Positions 1-6,731 of a DNA stretch of 12,116 bases are shown one piece after another. The notes beneath the pieces were generated by a model. That model was not told the DNA's origin. It worked only from the letters and a program-made list of their open reading frames with translations, and made no database searches. Origin of the DNA: Bacteroidota bacterium. Its GTDB lineage: Bacteria > Bacteroidota > Bacteroidia > Bacteroidales > Lentimicrobiaceae. The stretch covers positions 1 through 12,116 of the forward strand of contig JAEYSM010000045.1 of assembly GCA_023434665.1 (NCBI GenBank). Reading direction: 5' to 3'. How positions within the stretch are numbered: position 1 is the stretch's first letter; each line of letters begins with the position of its first letter. Made by a program: the position numbers and the translations under genes.

Positions 1-1
1 G

Positions 2-907
2 GATGTCGTAAGATTTTTTAAAGTCAAACGACATCTTAGGAGTAAGCTTCATACCACATGGATGGTAATAGGGCTTATTGTCGTTATACTACTCCCGTTT
101 ATTCTGGGTGTCGGTCTTTATATTAAATCGCTTCTTTTACTTGAAGACCAGTCTTTGTTTAATTTGTTGTTTTCGAGTGACTGGCGCCCATTAGCAGGGA
201 AATTTGGGTTTCTCACATTTATCATTAGCTCCGTTTGGGTGACAGTCATTGCGCTGCTTATAGCTGGTCCTATTTGTCTGCTGACGGCCATTCACCTCAC
301 TCAGTATGCCAAGAATTGGGTTCTTAAAGTGGTTCATCCTGTAATTGATATTCTGGCAGGGATCCCATCGGTAATCTTTGGGGTTTGGGGTATTTTGGTC
401 ATCGTACCCTTAATTTCCGATTATGTGGCTCCTTTTCTCGGGAAGCAATCTTCAGGGTATAGTATTCTGGCAGGATCAATTGTACTTGCAGTAATGATTA
501 TACCATTTATACTGAATATTTTAATAGAAGTTTTTAGGAATCTTCCTGATGAATTGAAGGAATCATCCTTGTCGTTGGGTGCTACAAAGTGGCAGACTAT
601 CAAATTCGTGCTTGTAAGAAAGGCATTCCCCGGAATAATATCAGCATTTGGACTTGGTGTTTCAAGGGCATTCGGAGAGACCATCGCGGTGTTGATGGTA
701 GTAGGTAATGTTACCACTATACCTAAAGGACTTTTTCAACCGGGTTATCCTTTACCTGCATTGATTGCCAATAATTACGGTGAAATGCTTTCGATACCTA
801 TGTATGATTCGGCTTTAATGTTAGCGGCTTTAGTGCTTTTTGTGGTGGTTATGCTTTTTAATCTCGGTTCACGAATAGCTATTTCAAGGTTAGAGGAGAG
901 AAGTTGA
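2..907 (+). CDS. pstC: Phosphate ABC transporter permease PstC (5' end outside window)
   Basis: Inner-membrane permease that pairs with PstA to form the channel of the PstSCAB high-affinity phosphate importer. The reading frame is open from position 2 with no start codon before ATG 62, and the residues before that ATG are basic (KVKRHLRSKLHTTW), as expected of a cytoplasmic tail in front of the first membrane segment; I therefore read the gene as beginning upstream of the window. Counting from Met62, the protein has about six hydrophobic segments, a LAGIPSVIFGVWG stretch at 98-110 typical of PstC, the ABC-coupling EAA loop SLGATKWQTIK at about 171-181, and GETIAVLM at 205-212. It lacks the long periplasmic insert seen in some Bacteroides PstC proteins. 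The stop codon lies next to or within the pstA start, so the two are probably translationally coupled. If ATG 62 were the real start the product would be 281 aa. Family call is firm; the start is not. Confidence 0.93.
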   Translation, partial: DVVRFFKVKRHLRSKLHTTWMVIGLIVVILLPFILGVGLYIKSLLLLEDQSLFNLLFSSDWRPLAGKFGFLTFIISSVWVTVIALLIAGPICLLTAIHLTQYAKNWVLKVVHPVIDILAGIPSVIFGVWGILVIVPLISDYVAPFLGKQSSGYSILAGSIVLAVMIIPFILNILIEVFRNLPDELKESSLSLGATKWQTIKFVLVRKAFPGIISAFGLGVSRAFGETIAVLMVVGNVTTIPKGLFQPGYPLPALIANNYGEMLSIPMYDSALMLAALVLFVVVMLFNLGSRIAISRLEERS

Positions 908-909
908 TT

Positions 910-1767
910 ATGAGAAGATTTCGTCATACAGAAGAAAAGTTATTCAGGGTATTTATGTTCCTGTCAACTAGCATCATTGTAATCTCATTGGGTGTTATCA
1001 TTTTTAGCATTCTCTACAAAGGCTTACCATCACTTACTTGGGAAATGGTGAGTCAAACGCCTAAGGGAGGGTTTTACTTTGGAAAGGAAGGAGGGATCCT
1101 TAATGCCATTATCGGATCATTGTATCTCGCCGTGGCATCCACTGTTTTGGCCTTGTTAATTGGTTTGCCGGTTGCTTTGATGATGAATGTCCATTTGAAC
1201 AAATATACTAAACTTGTTAATGGGATTCGGTTCTTTTTAGACCTGTTGTGGGGTGTGCCATCTATTGTTTATGGAGCTTTCGGCTTTACTTTAATGATAT
1301 ACTTCGGACTTAAAACGTCATTGCTTGCAGGTATTATTACTGTTACCTTGTTCATAATACCCATTATGGTGAGGGCTATGGATGAAGTATTAAAGACTAT
1401 TCCCAGGGGCTTGATGGAAACCGCCATGTCGTTAGGCTCGACAGCTTCTGAAATATCTTACCGGGTGTATCTTAAGCAGGTTATTCCCGGACTGGTAACT
1501 GCAGTGCTATTATCTTTTGGAAGAGCAATTGGAGATGCAGCATCTGTTTTGTTTACGACCGGTTACACCGATCATATACCAACAGCATTAGGCCAACCAA
1601 CAGCTACTTTACCTCTTGCAATCTTTTTTCAGTTAAGTTCGCCGATTCCCGAAGTGCAAAACAGGGCTTATGCCTCAGCGCTGGTGCTTACTTTAATAAT
1701 TTTAGCAACCAGTATTTTATCAAGATATTTTACAAAGAAATATCACAAAAACAGGATCAAACAGTAA
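910..1767 (+). CDS. pstA: Phosphate ABC transporter permease PstA
   Basis: Second membrane subunit of the phosphate importer, partner of PstC and of the ATPase PstB. Two starts are possible: TTG 904, overlapping the pstC stop by 4 nt, and ATG 910, two bases after it. I chose ATG 910 (285 aa), giving an N-terminus MRRFRHTEEK before the first membrane helix. GAGGAG at 893-898 could serve either start, and Bacteroidota rarely depend on such sites. The sequence has about six hydrophobic segments, a periplasmic GGFYFGKEGGILNAIIGS stretch near residues 53-70 that resembles PstA of many bacteria, LLWGVPSIVYGAFG at about 112-125, and an EAA-loop segment METAMSLGSTASEI at about 169-182. The tail is basic. 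pstB starts 7 nt after the stop, consistent with one operon. Confidence 0.94.
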   Translation: MRRFRHTEEKLFRVFMFLSTSIIVISLGVIIFSILYKGLPSLTWEMVSQTPKGGFYFGKEGGILNAIIGSLYLAVASTVLALLIGLPVALMMNVHLNKYTKLVNGIRFFLDLLWGVPSIVYGAFGFTLMIYFGLKTSLLAGIITVTLFIIPIMVRAMDEVLKTIPRGLMETAMSLGSTASEISYRVYLKQVIPGLVTAVLLSFGRAIGDAASVLFTTGYTDHIPTALGQPTATLPLAIFFQLSSPIPEVQNRAYASALVLTLIILATSILSRYFTKKYHKNRIKQ

Positions 1768-1774
1768 GAAATTA

Positions 1775-2536
1775 ATGGAAGAAAACACAAAAATCCGTGT
1801 AAACGATTTGAATCTTTCAATAGGAAAGCAAAAAATCCTGAAGAATATCAGTCTGGATATACCTGAGAAAAAAATAACTGTAATTCTTGGTCCGTCAGGA
1901 TGTGGTAAAACTACATTCTTAAAGACATTAAACCGTCTTACCGACCTGTATCCTGAAATGCATGTCACTGGAAACATAACCATCGACAATGATGATATAT
2001 TGCATACTCATAAGGACATCACATTGCTGAGACAGAAGATGGGATTACTATCACAAAGGCCTTATCCGTTGCCCATGAATATTTATAATAATGTGGCTTA
2101 TGGATTGAGGATAAGTGGCAGGAAGAAGAAAAGGTATCTGGATAAGAGAGTGGAGCATTATCTTAAACAAGCTAATTTGTGGGATGAAGTTAAGGACAGG
2201 CTTAAAGATCCTGCTTCGGCACTCTCAATTGGGCAGCAGCAAAGATTGTGTCTGGCAAGAGGACTGGCTGTTGACCCCGACATAATCCTTGCAGATGAGC
2301 CTACCTCAGCATTGGATCCCATTTCGAGTGAAGCCATTGAAAAGAAGTTTGTAGAGCTTAAACAGCAATATACTATTGTCATGGTGACCCATGTTTTACG
2401 CCAGGCCCGCAGGATAGCCGACTATGTCGTATTTATGTATCTGGGTGAAATTATTGAGCAGGGTTCAGCCGAGCAGGTTTTTGATAATCCACAACAGGAA
2501 ATCACAAAACAGTACCTTAAAGGTGCGTTTAATTAG
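1775..2536 (+). CDS. pstB: Phosphate ABC transporter ATP-binding protein PstB
   Basis: Cytoplasmic ATPase that powers PstCA. At 253 aa it has normal PstB length. Walker A GPSGCGKTT lies at 39-47, the Q-loop region SQRPYPLPMNIYNNVAYGL at 93-111 (diagnostic of PstB rather than other importers), Walker B ILADEP at 171-176 followed by TSALDP, and the switch histidine H206 in VMVTH. The ABC signature reads LSIGQQQR (150-157), with Ile where the consensus LSGGQ has the first Gly. The C-terminus VFDNPQQEITKQYLKGAF matches the usual PstB ending. The gene starts 7 nt after pstA. No phoU follows; the next gene converges from the other strand. Any Pho-type regulatory site would lie upstream, outside the window. 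Confidence 0.95.
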   Translation: MEENTKIRVNDLNLSIGKQKILKNISLDIPEKKITVILGPSGCGKTTFLKTLNRLTDLYPEMHVTGNITIDNDDILHTHKDITLLRQKMGLLSQRPYPLPMNIYNNVAYGLRISGRKKKRYLDKRVEHYLKQANLWDEVKDRLKDPASALSIGQQQRLCLARGLAVDPDIILADEPTSALDPISSEAIEKKFVELKQQYTIVMVTHVLRQARRIADYVVFMYLGEIIEQGSAEQVFDNPQQEITKQYLKGAFN

Positions 2537-2563
2537 CTGATGGCTGAAAGCTGAGTGCTGATT
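2536..2563. repeat. Four tandem degenerate heptamers GCTGANN in the pstB-glnN gap
   Basis: Starting on the last base of the pstB stop codon the sequence reads GCTGATG, GCTGAAA, GCTGAGT, GCTGATT, i.e. four 7-bp units that share GCTGA and vary in the last two bases. The array fills most of the 36-nt gap between the convergent stop codons of pstB and glnN. No stable hairpin with a T-tract is visible, so it is not an obvious terminator. It resembles short heptameric repeats seen in intergenic DNA of some bacteria, but I cannot say whether it recurs in this genome. Confidence 0.7.
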
Positions 2564-2572
2564 GCAATAAAC

Positions 2573-4753
2573 TTATCTGGTAAACAACAGCTCCCTGTAC
2601 TTCGGTAATGGCCAAAGTTCATCATCTATAAGTAGCTCTAGCTTGTCAATCCGGTACTTAATATGCTCAAAAAACGGGAATATTTCAGCACGGTATTCTT
2701 TAGCTTTATCTTCTAATGACTCAATTTTATTTATCTGCTTCCGGAGGTCAATCATCTTGTTTACCAGATTCTTAATGGTTATTATATGATCAGAAATCTC
2801 CCTGATGGTATCCATTTGCGTTTTTGATAGTGACTCATAAGTTTTATGCTCGAGAACCTGCTTCAAGCCTAACACATTCTCAATTAACTGATTCTGATAC
2901 CTGATAGCAGTAGGGATGATGTGATTCATTGCAAGATCTCCGATTACCCTTGATTCAATCTGAATTTTTCTCACATAATTCTCCATCTGAATCCCATATC
3001 TTGCTGATATTTCCCTTTTTGTGAGCACACCGGTATCTTCGAATAATGCTACAGCTTGGTTTGTTATTAGCTTTGACAGTGCAGAAGGTGTGTCTGCAAT
3101 ATTTGAAAGACCTCTGCGGGCAGCTTCATCTATCCATTCCTGACTGTAACTATTACCTTCAAAAAGAATGTCGGATGATTCATTAATATATCTTACCAGT
3201 ATTCCCGACATTGCGTCTTCCCAAGGTATATTCTTAGCAAGGAGAGTTTCAACTTCAACACGAAATTGCTTAAGCTGGTTAGCGACAATGGTGTTAAGCG
3301 CTATCATCGGAACGGCACAATTTGCTGAAGAACCTACTGCCCTGAATTCAAACTTATTTCCTGTAAAGGCAAACGGTGAGGTTCTGTTCCTATCGGTATT
3401 GTCAGGTAGAATTTCCGGGATTTTAGGTATATCATAGACTACATCTTTACCTTTAGACTTACCCTTATAATTTTGTGATTTAAGATTTTCCAGAACTTCT
3501 GTGAGCCGGTTGCCAATGAATGCAGAAATAATTGCAGGAGGAGCTTCATGGCCGCCTAACCGCAAATCGTTCCCTGCGGTTGCAATATAGGCTCTTAATA
3601 TATCAGCATGGTCCTTTACACCTTTCAGGATATTGACGAGGAAAACAAGGAACTGAAGATTTTCTTCGGGTGTTTTACCGGGTGATAACAGGTTTTCGCC
3701 TGTATTGGTTTGCATCGACCAGTTATTGTGTTTACCCGAACCGTTGATATTAGCATAAGGCTTTTCGTGAAGAAGCACAGTATAACCATGTCTTTTGGCG
3801 ATCTTTTCCAGGAGAAGCATTAGTAGCTGATTATGATCAATTGCCACATTAACTTCCTCAAAAGCCGGTGCACATTCGAACTGTCCGGGTGCAACTTCAT
3901 TATGACGCGTTCTAACCGGAATTCCAAGTCTGAGGGATTCGTATTCAAATTCACGCATAAAATCGATAACCCTTTCGGGGATAGCCCCAAAATAGTGATC
4001 TGCCAGTTGCTGATCTTTCGCACTTGCGTGACCAAATAGGGTTCTGCCGGTAAGTGCAAGATCCGGACGTGCATTGTATAAGGCAGTATCAACAAGGAAA
4101 TATTCCTGTTCCCAGCCAAGAGTCGCCTCCACCTTTCTTACACCAGGATTGAAATACTTACAAATAAGTGTGGCTTCCTGATCCAGTGCCGTCAGTGCTT
4201 TGATTAGCGGGAGTTTATAATCGAGCGATTCTCCTGTGTACGAAATAAATATAGTTGGTATGCAAAGAGTGCCATCCAGAATAAAAGCAGGAGAGGTGGG
4301 GTCCCATGCTGTGTAACCTCTTGCTTCAAAAGTGTTTCGTATGCCACCATGAGGGAAACTGGAAGCGTCTGGTTCCTGTTGTACCAGTTGGTTGCCAGAA
4401 AGGTTTTCAATTGCTTTTCCATCATCCTCGAGTATGATAAAAGCATCATGTTTCTCAGCGGTTGCTCCGGTCAAAGGATGAAACCAATGAGAAAAGTGTG
4501 TAGCTCCTTTGGAAATTGCCCACGATTTCATACCTGAAGCTATCTGGTCAGCTATTCGTCTATCAATTTTAACTCCCTGATCAATAGCATCCTGTACAGC
4601 TTTAAATGCTTCTCTTGAAAGGAAATCACTCATGGCTGACTTATTAAAGGTAAGTTCGCCAAAGTAGGTTGATGGACGCTGGTTTATAGCAGGAATTTGG
4701 CGTCTTGAACGTAGCATTGAAATTTCCAATGCTTTAAATCTCATGTTGGACAT
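2573..4753 (-). CDS. glnN: Glutamine synthetase type III
   Basis: ATP-dependent ligation of ammonium to glutamate in the cytoplasm; the GSIII class is the characteristic large dodecameric glutamine synthetase of Bacteroidota. The product is 726 aa, against about 729 for Bacteroides GlnN, and is collinear with it from MSNMRF at the start to ELLFTR at the end. Visible landmarks: ATHFSHWFHPLTG at 84-96, QQEPDASSFPHGGIRNTFEA at about 125-144, GWEQEYFL with metal-ligand glutamates at 213-220, NEVAPGQFE at 285-293, NGSGKHNNWSM at 337-347 (ammonium/glutamate site), TDRNRTSPFAFTGN at 453-466, and the C-terminal helical segment specific to GSIII ending in WPLPKYRELL. ATG 4753 is preferred because Bacteroides homologues also begin MSxMRF. 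It lies on the same strand as the heptose genes but after a 111-nt gap, and is probably transcribed separately. Confidence 0.97.
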   Translation of the reverse strand: MSNMRFKALEISMLRSRRQIPAINQRPSTYFGELTFNKSAMSDFLSREAFKAVQDAIDQGVKIDRRIADQIASGMKSWAISKGATHFSHWFHPLTGATAEKHDAFIILEDDGKAIENLSGNQLVQQEPDASSFPHGGIRNTFEARGYTAWDPTSPAFILDGTLCIPTIFISYTGESLDYKLPLIKALTALDQEATLICKYFNPGVRKVEATLGWEQEYFLVDTALYNARPDLALTGRTLFGHASAKDQQLADHYFGAIPERVIDFMREFEYESLRLGIPVRTRHNEVAPGQFECAPAFEEVNVAIDHNQLLMLLLEKIAKRHGYTVLLHEKPYANINGSGKHNNWSMQTNTGENLLSPGKTPEENLQFLVFLVNILKGVKDHADILRAYIATAGNDLRLGGHEAPPAIISAFIGNRLTEVLENLKSQNYKGKSKGKDVVYDIPKIPEILPDNTDRNRTSPFAFTGNKFEFRAVGSSANCAVPMIALNTIVANQLKQFRVEVETLLAKNIPWEDAMSGILVRYINESSDILFEGNSYSQEWIDEAARRGLSNIADTPSALSKLITNQAVALFEDTGVLTKREISARYGIQMENYVRKIQIESRVIGDLAMNHIIPTAIRYQNQLIENVLGLKQVLEHKTYESLSKTQMDTIREISDHIITIKNLVNKMIDLRKQINKIESLEDKAKEYRAEIFPFFEHIKYRIDKLELLIDDELWPLPKYRELLFTR

Positions 4754-4781
4754 CGTTCGTTGTTTTTGAATACATTTAAAA

Positions 4782-4812
4782 CAAGTTTAAAAAACAAGAA
4801 GTGAAGTGAAAA
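4782..4812 (-). promoter_or_regulatory. Candidate Bacteroidota-type promoter for glnN
   Basis: On the minus strand, TTTT (4812-4809) and TAAACTTG (4789-4782) are separated by 19 nt. Each differs by one base from the TTTG / TAnnTTTG consensus of the Bacteroidota primary sigma factor. Transcription would begin about 20-25 nt before the glnN ATG at 4753. The match is imperfect, so this is tentative. Confidence 0.4.
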
Positions 4813-4864
4813 GTTTCGAGCAGGTCTATGAAAGACTCCGTACGTATCGGGAATTCTTTTAAGT

Positions 4865-5410
4865 TTATGAGAGTGCGTTAGCCAAACTCAGTAAATCGGG
4901 GAAGCAGAAGTCGGCCAAGCCTCTCAATTCTCTTGCCTCGGTATGTGATCCTATATAAACGGTTTTCATTCCCAATCTCTTGCCAAACAACATATCACTC
5001 TTTGAATCTCCGGCCATGATTGATTTTCTGAAGTTGATCTCCTTAAAATGTTTTTTGGCTGAAATACCCATACCCACAGATGGTTTTCTTGAAAAATGCC
5101 GTTCTGAATGGAGATAGGGTGATACGTATATGGCGTCAATTCTTCCACCGGCCTCTATTACTTTGTCAATAAAATGTTGGTGTATAAGGTCAAGATCTTT
5201 TGTTGTCATTAAACCTTTGCCAATGCCCTGTTGGTTTGTGACTACAATGATTTTCCGGAATAGCTCTGAAAATATCCTTATTGCTTCCAAAGTTCCTCCT
5301 AACAGTTCAAATTGAGAGATATCGGCGACATAATCTCCGGGGAGCCGCTTATTTATTACACCATCCCTGTCGAGAAAAATAGTCCAGGTATTATCAGTCT
5401 TTAAATGCAT
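4865..5410 (-). CDS. gmhB: GmhB-like HAD phosphatase, D-glycero-D-manno-heptose 1,7-bisphosphate phosphatase
   Basis: HAD-superfamily phosphatase expected to remove the C7 phosphate of heptose 1,7-bisphosphate, the step between the HddA kinase and the HddC nucleotidyltransferase. The frame is open back to 5473, but I chose ATG 5410 (MHLKTDNTWTIFLDRDG, 181 aa), which puts the catalytic motif at the usual distance from the N-terminus; the start then lies inside hddC, overlapping by 17 nt. Motif I is DRDGVIN (14-20, nucleophile D14 and acid D16), motif II VVTNQQGIGKG (56-66), then RKP at 108-110, and motif IV MAGDSKSD (132-139). GmhB enzymes usually carry a zinc loop with three cysteines and a histidine just before RKP; here the region reads VSPYLHSERHFSRKP with no cysteine at all. 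The family is sure; substrate assignment rests on context. Confidence 0.85.
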   Translation of the reverse strand: MHLKTDNTWTIFLDRDGVINKRLPGDYVADISQFELLGGTLEAIRIFSELFRKIIVVTNQQGIGKGLMTTKDLDLIHQHFIDKVIEAGGRIDAIYVSPYLHSERHFSRKPSVGMGISAKKHFKEINFRKSIMAGDSKSDMLFGKRLGMKTVYIGSHTEARELRGLADFCFPDLLSLANALS

Positions 5411-6110
5411 GAAATTCAGAATGAGCTTTTTTATAATCTTCCGGAATGCCGATGTCGAGGAAGTAATTATCAAATAATTGTCCTCTTATAACACCTGTAT
5501 TGCTGTTTTTCTGTAACCAGTCTTTTTCAAAGGAAAACTTTTCAGGAAAATTTTGCTTTTTGAAGAACTTGGTCTTTAATATATATATACCTCCATTTAT
5601 GAGCCCTGCCTGGTGTGTATCTGTTTTCTCCCTGAAAGATTCAATTATGCCCGAATTGTTACACTCAATGAGGCCAAACCTTGATGCATCCTGCACTTTG
5701 CGAAGGGCAAGAGTGACTTCGGCGAGTTGCTCCACATGTTTCTGAAAGAATTTTTGCAAATCAATCCTGAACATGGTGTCACCATTCATAACAATAAAGT
5801 AGGGAGTGGTTACTTTTCTTACGGCTAGTTTAATTGCACCACCGGTTCCGAGTGGTTCTGATTCTTTAGAGTATTCAATTTCAATTGAGCGATATTGGTC
5901 TTTAAAAAAAGACTGGATGGATTCGCTTTGGTATCCTGTTGACAGTATTACCCTTTGAAAACCTGCGTTATTAATATAATCCAGTAAATACTCAAGAAAT
6001 GGTTTCCCGTTAATAGGAGCCATTGCCTTGGGAAGATTCCCCAGTTCGCTTTTGAGTCGGGTACCTAATCCACCGGCAAGGATTATTATATCGGGAAATG
6101 ACATGAACAT
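5394..6110 (-). CDS. hddC: D-glycero-alpha-D-manno-heptose 1-phosphate guanylyltransferase (HddC-type nucleotidyltransferase)
   Basis: Nucleotidyltransferase that activates heptose 1-phosphate, by family and context most likely with GTP to give GDP-D-glycero-alpha-D-manno-heptose. The 238-aa protein has the sugar-nucleotidyltransferase signature LAGGLGTRL at 11-19, PKAMAPINGKPFLEYLL at 27-43, EPLGTGGA at 85-92, the metal-binding NGD at 109-111 and LDIGIPEDY near the C-terminus. It belongs to the fold of RfbA/ManC-type enzymes and not to the cytidylyltransferase-like half of HldE, which argues for the GDP rather than the ADP branch. The ATG at 6110 shares one base with the gmhA stop (TGATG), implying translational coupling; ATG 6104 is an alternative. 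The 3' end overlaps the chosen gmhB start. Nucleotide specificity cannot be read from the sequence and is inferred. Confidence 0.87.
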   Translation of the reverse strand: MFMSFPDIIILAGGLGTRLKSELGNLPKAMAPINGKPFLEYLLDYINNAGFQRVILSTGYQSESIQSFFKDQYRSIEIEYSKESEPLGTGGAIKLAVRKVTTPYFIVMNGDTMFRIDLQKFFQKHVEQLAEVTLALRKVQDASRFGLIECNNSGIIESFREKTDTHQAGLINGGIYILKTKFFKKQNFPEKFSFEKDWLQKNSNTGVIRGQLFDNYFLDIGIPEDYKKAHSEFHAFKD

Positions 6111-6691
6111 CAGCTGACAGGAAATATAGAGCTTTCAACAATTTCGCAAATAATGTGTCCGATGGTAATATGCGATTCCTGAATACGGGGTGTATCAGTT
6201 GATGGAACTTTAATTATGAAATTGCATATTTCATTCATTTTACCACCGGTTTTTCCGGTAAGGCCAATTACCATCATATCAAGCCGGCGGGCTTCCTCGA
6301 TTGCTCTAATGATGTTGGGAGAGTTACCCGAAGTTGAAAGTGCCACCAGAACGTCACCTTTCAGTCCTTTCCCTTTAACCAGGCGTGCATATATTTCATC
6401 GAAACTATAATCATTTCCAACTGCTGTAAGGTAGCTTGTATTTACATGAAGTGCTTCAGCGTCAAGAGGTGGGCGGTCGTAGTAGAACCTACCTGAAAAT
6501 TCAGCAGCAAGATGTTGTGCATCGGCTGCGCTGCCTCCATTACCACAAAAATAAACTCTGTTTCCGCGTTTAAAAGCCTCAATAATTTCATGGGCAGAGG
6601 ATTCAATCTGACTCAATAATTGATTATCAGAAAGAATATTGTTTTTAACAGCCACAGAGGCCTGAATAATACTCTTTATCTTATCTTGCAT
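6110..6691 (-). CDS. gmhA: Sedoheptulose 7-phosphate isomerase GmhA
   Basis: Cytoplasmic isomerase converting sedoheptulose 7-phosphate to D-glycero-D-manno-heptopyranose 7-phosphate, the first step of bacterial heptose synthesis. The 193-aa product matches GmhA length and is a single SIS domain: FCGNGGSAADAQH at 48-60, AEFSGRF at 63-69 with the catalytic-type E64, the phosphate-binding STSGNS at 119-124, and QESHITIGHIICEIVE at 171-186 containing H174 and H179, one of which aligns with the catalytic histidine of the family. ATG 6691 follows hddA after 40 nt, and the stop overlaps the hddC start by one base. It is a typical soluble protein with no signal peptide. Identification is strong because the whole catalytic set is visible and the neighbours encode the following steps. 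Confidence 0.94.
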   Translation of the reverse strand: MQDKIKSIIQASVAVKNNILSDNQLLSQIESSAHEIIEAFKRGNRVYFCGNGGSAADAQHLAAEFSGRFYYDRPPLDAEALHVNTSYLTAVGNDYSFDEIYARLVKGKGLKGDVLVALSTSGNSPNIIRAIEEARRLDMMVIGLTGKTGGKMNEICNFIIKVPSTDTPRIQESHITIGHIICEIVESSIFPVS

Positions 6692-6731
6692 TAGGGTGCT
6701 GATTAAAATGCGAAGATACCTTAATTTGGGA

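Noticed and set aside
3168..3437. Open frames on the plus strand within glnN (also 3833-4039, 4349-4537)
   Set aside because: They are antisense to a full-length, motif-complete glutamine synthetase and show no family features.
5410..5473. Longer N-terminus for the GmhB-like protein
   Set aside because: The extra residues lie wholly inside hddC coding sequence and would place the DxD motif too far from the N-terminus for this family.
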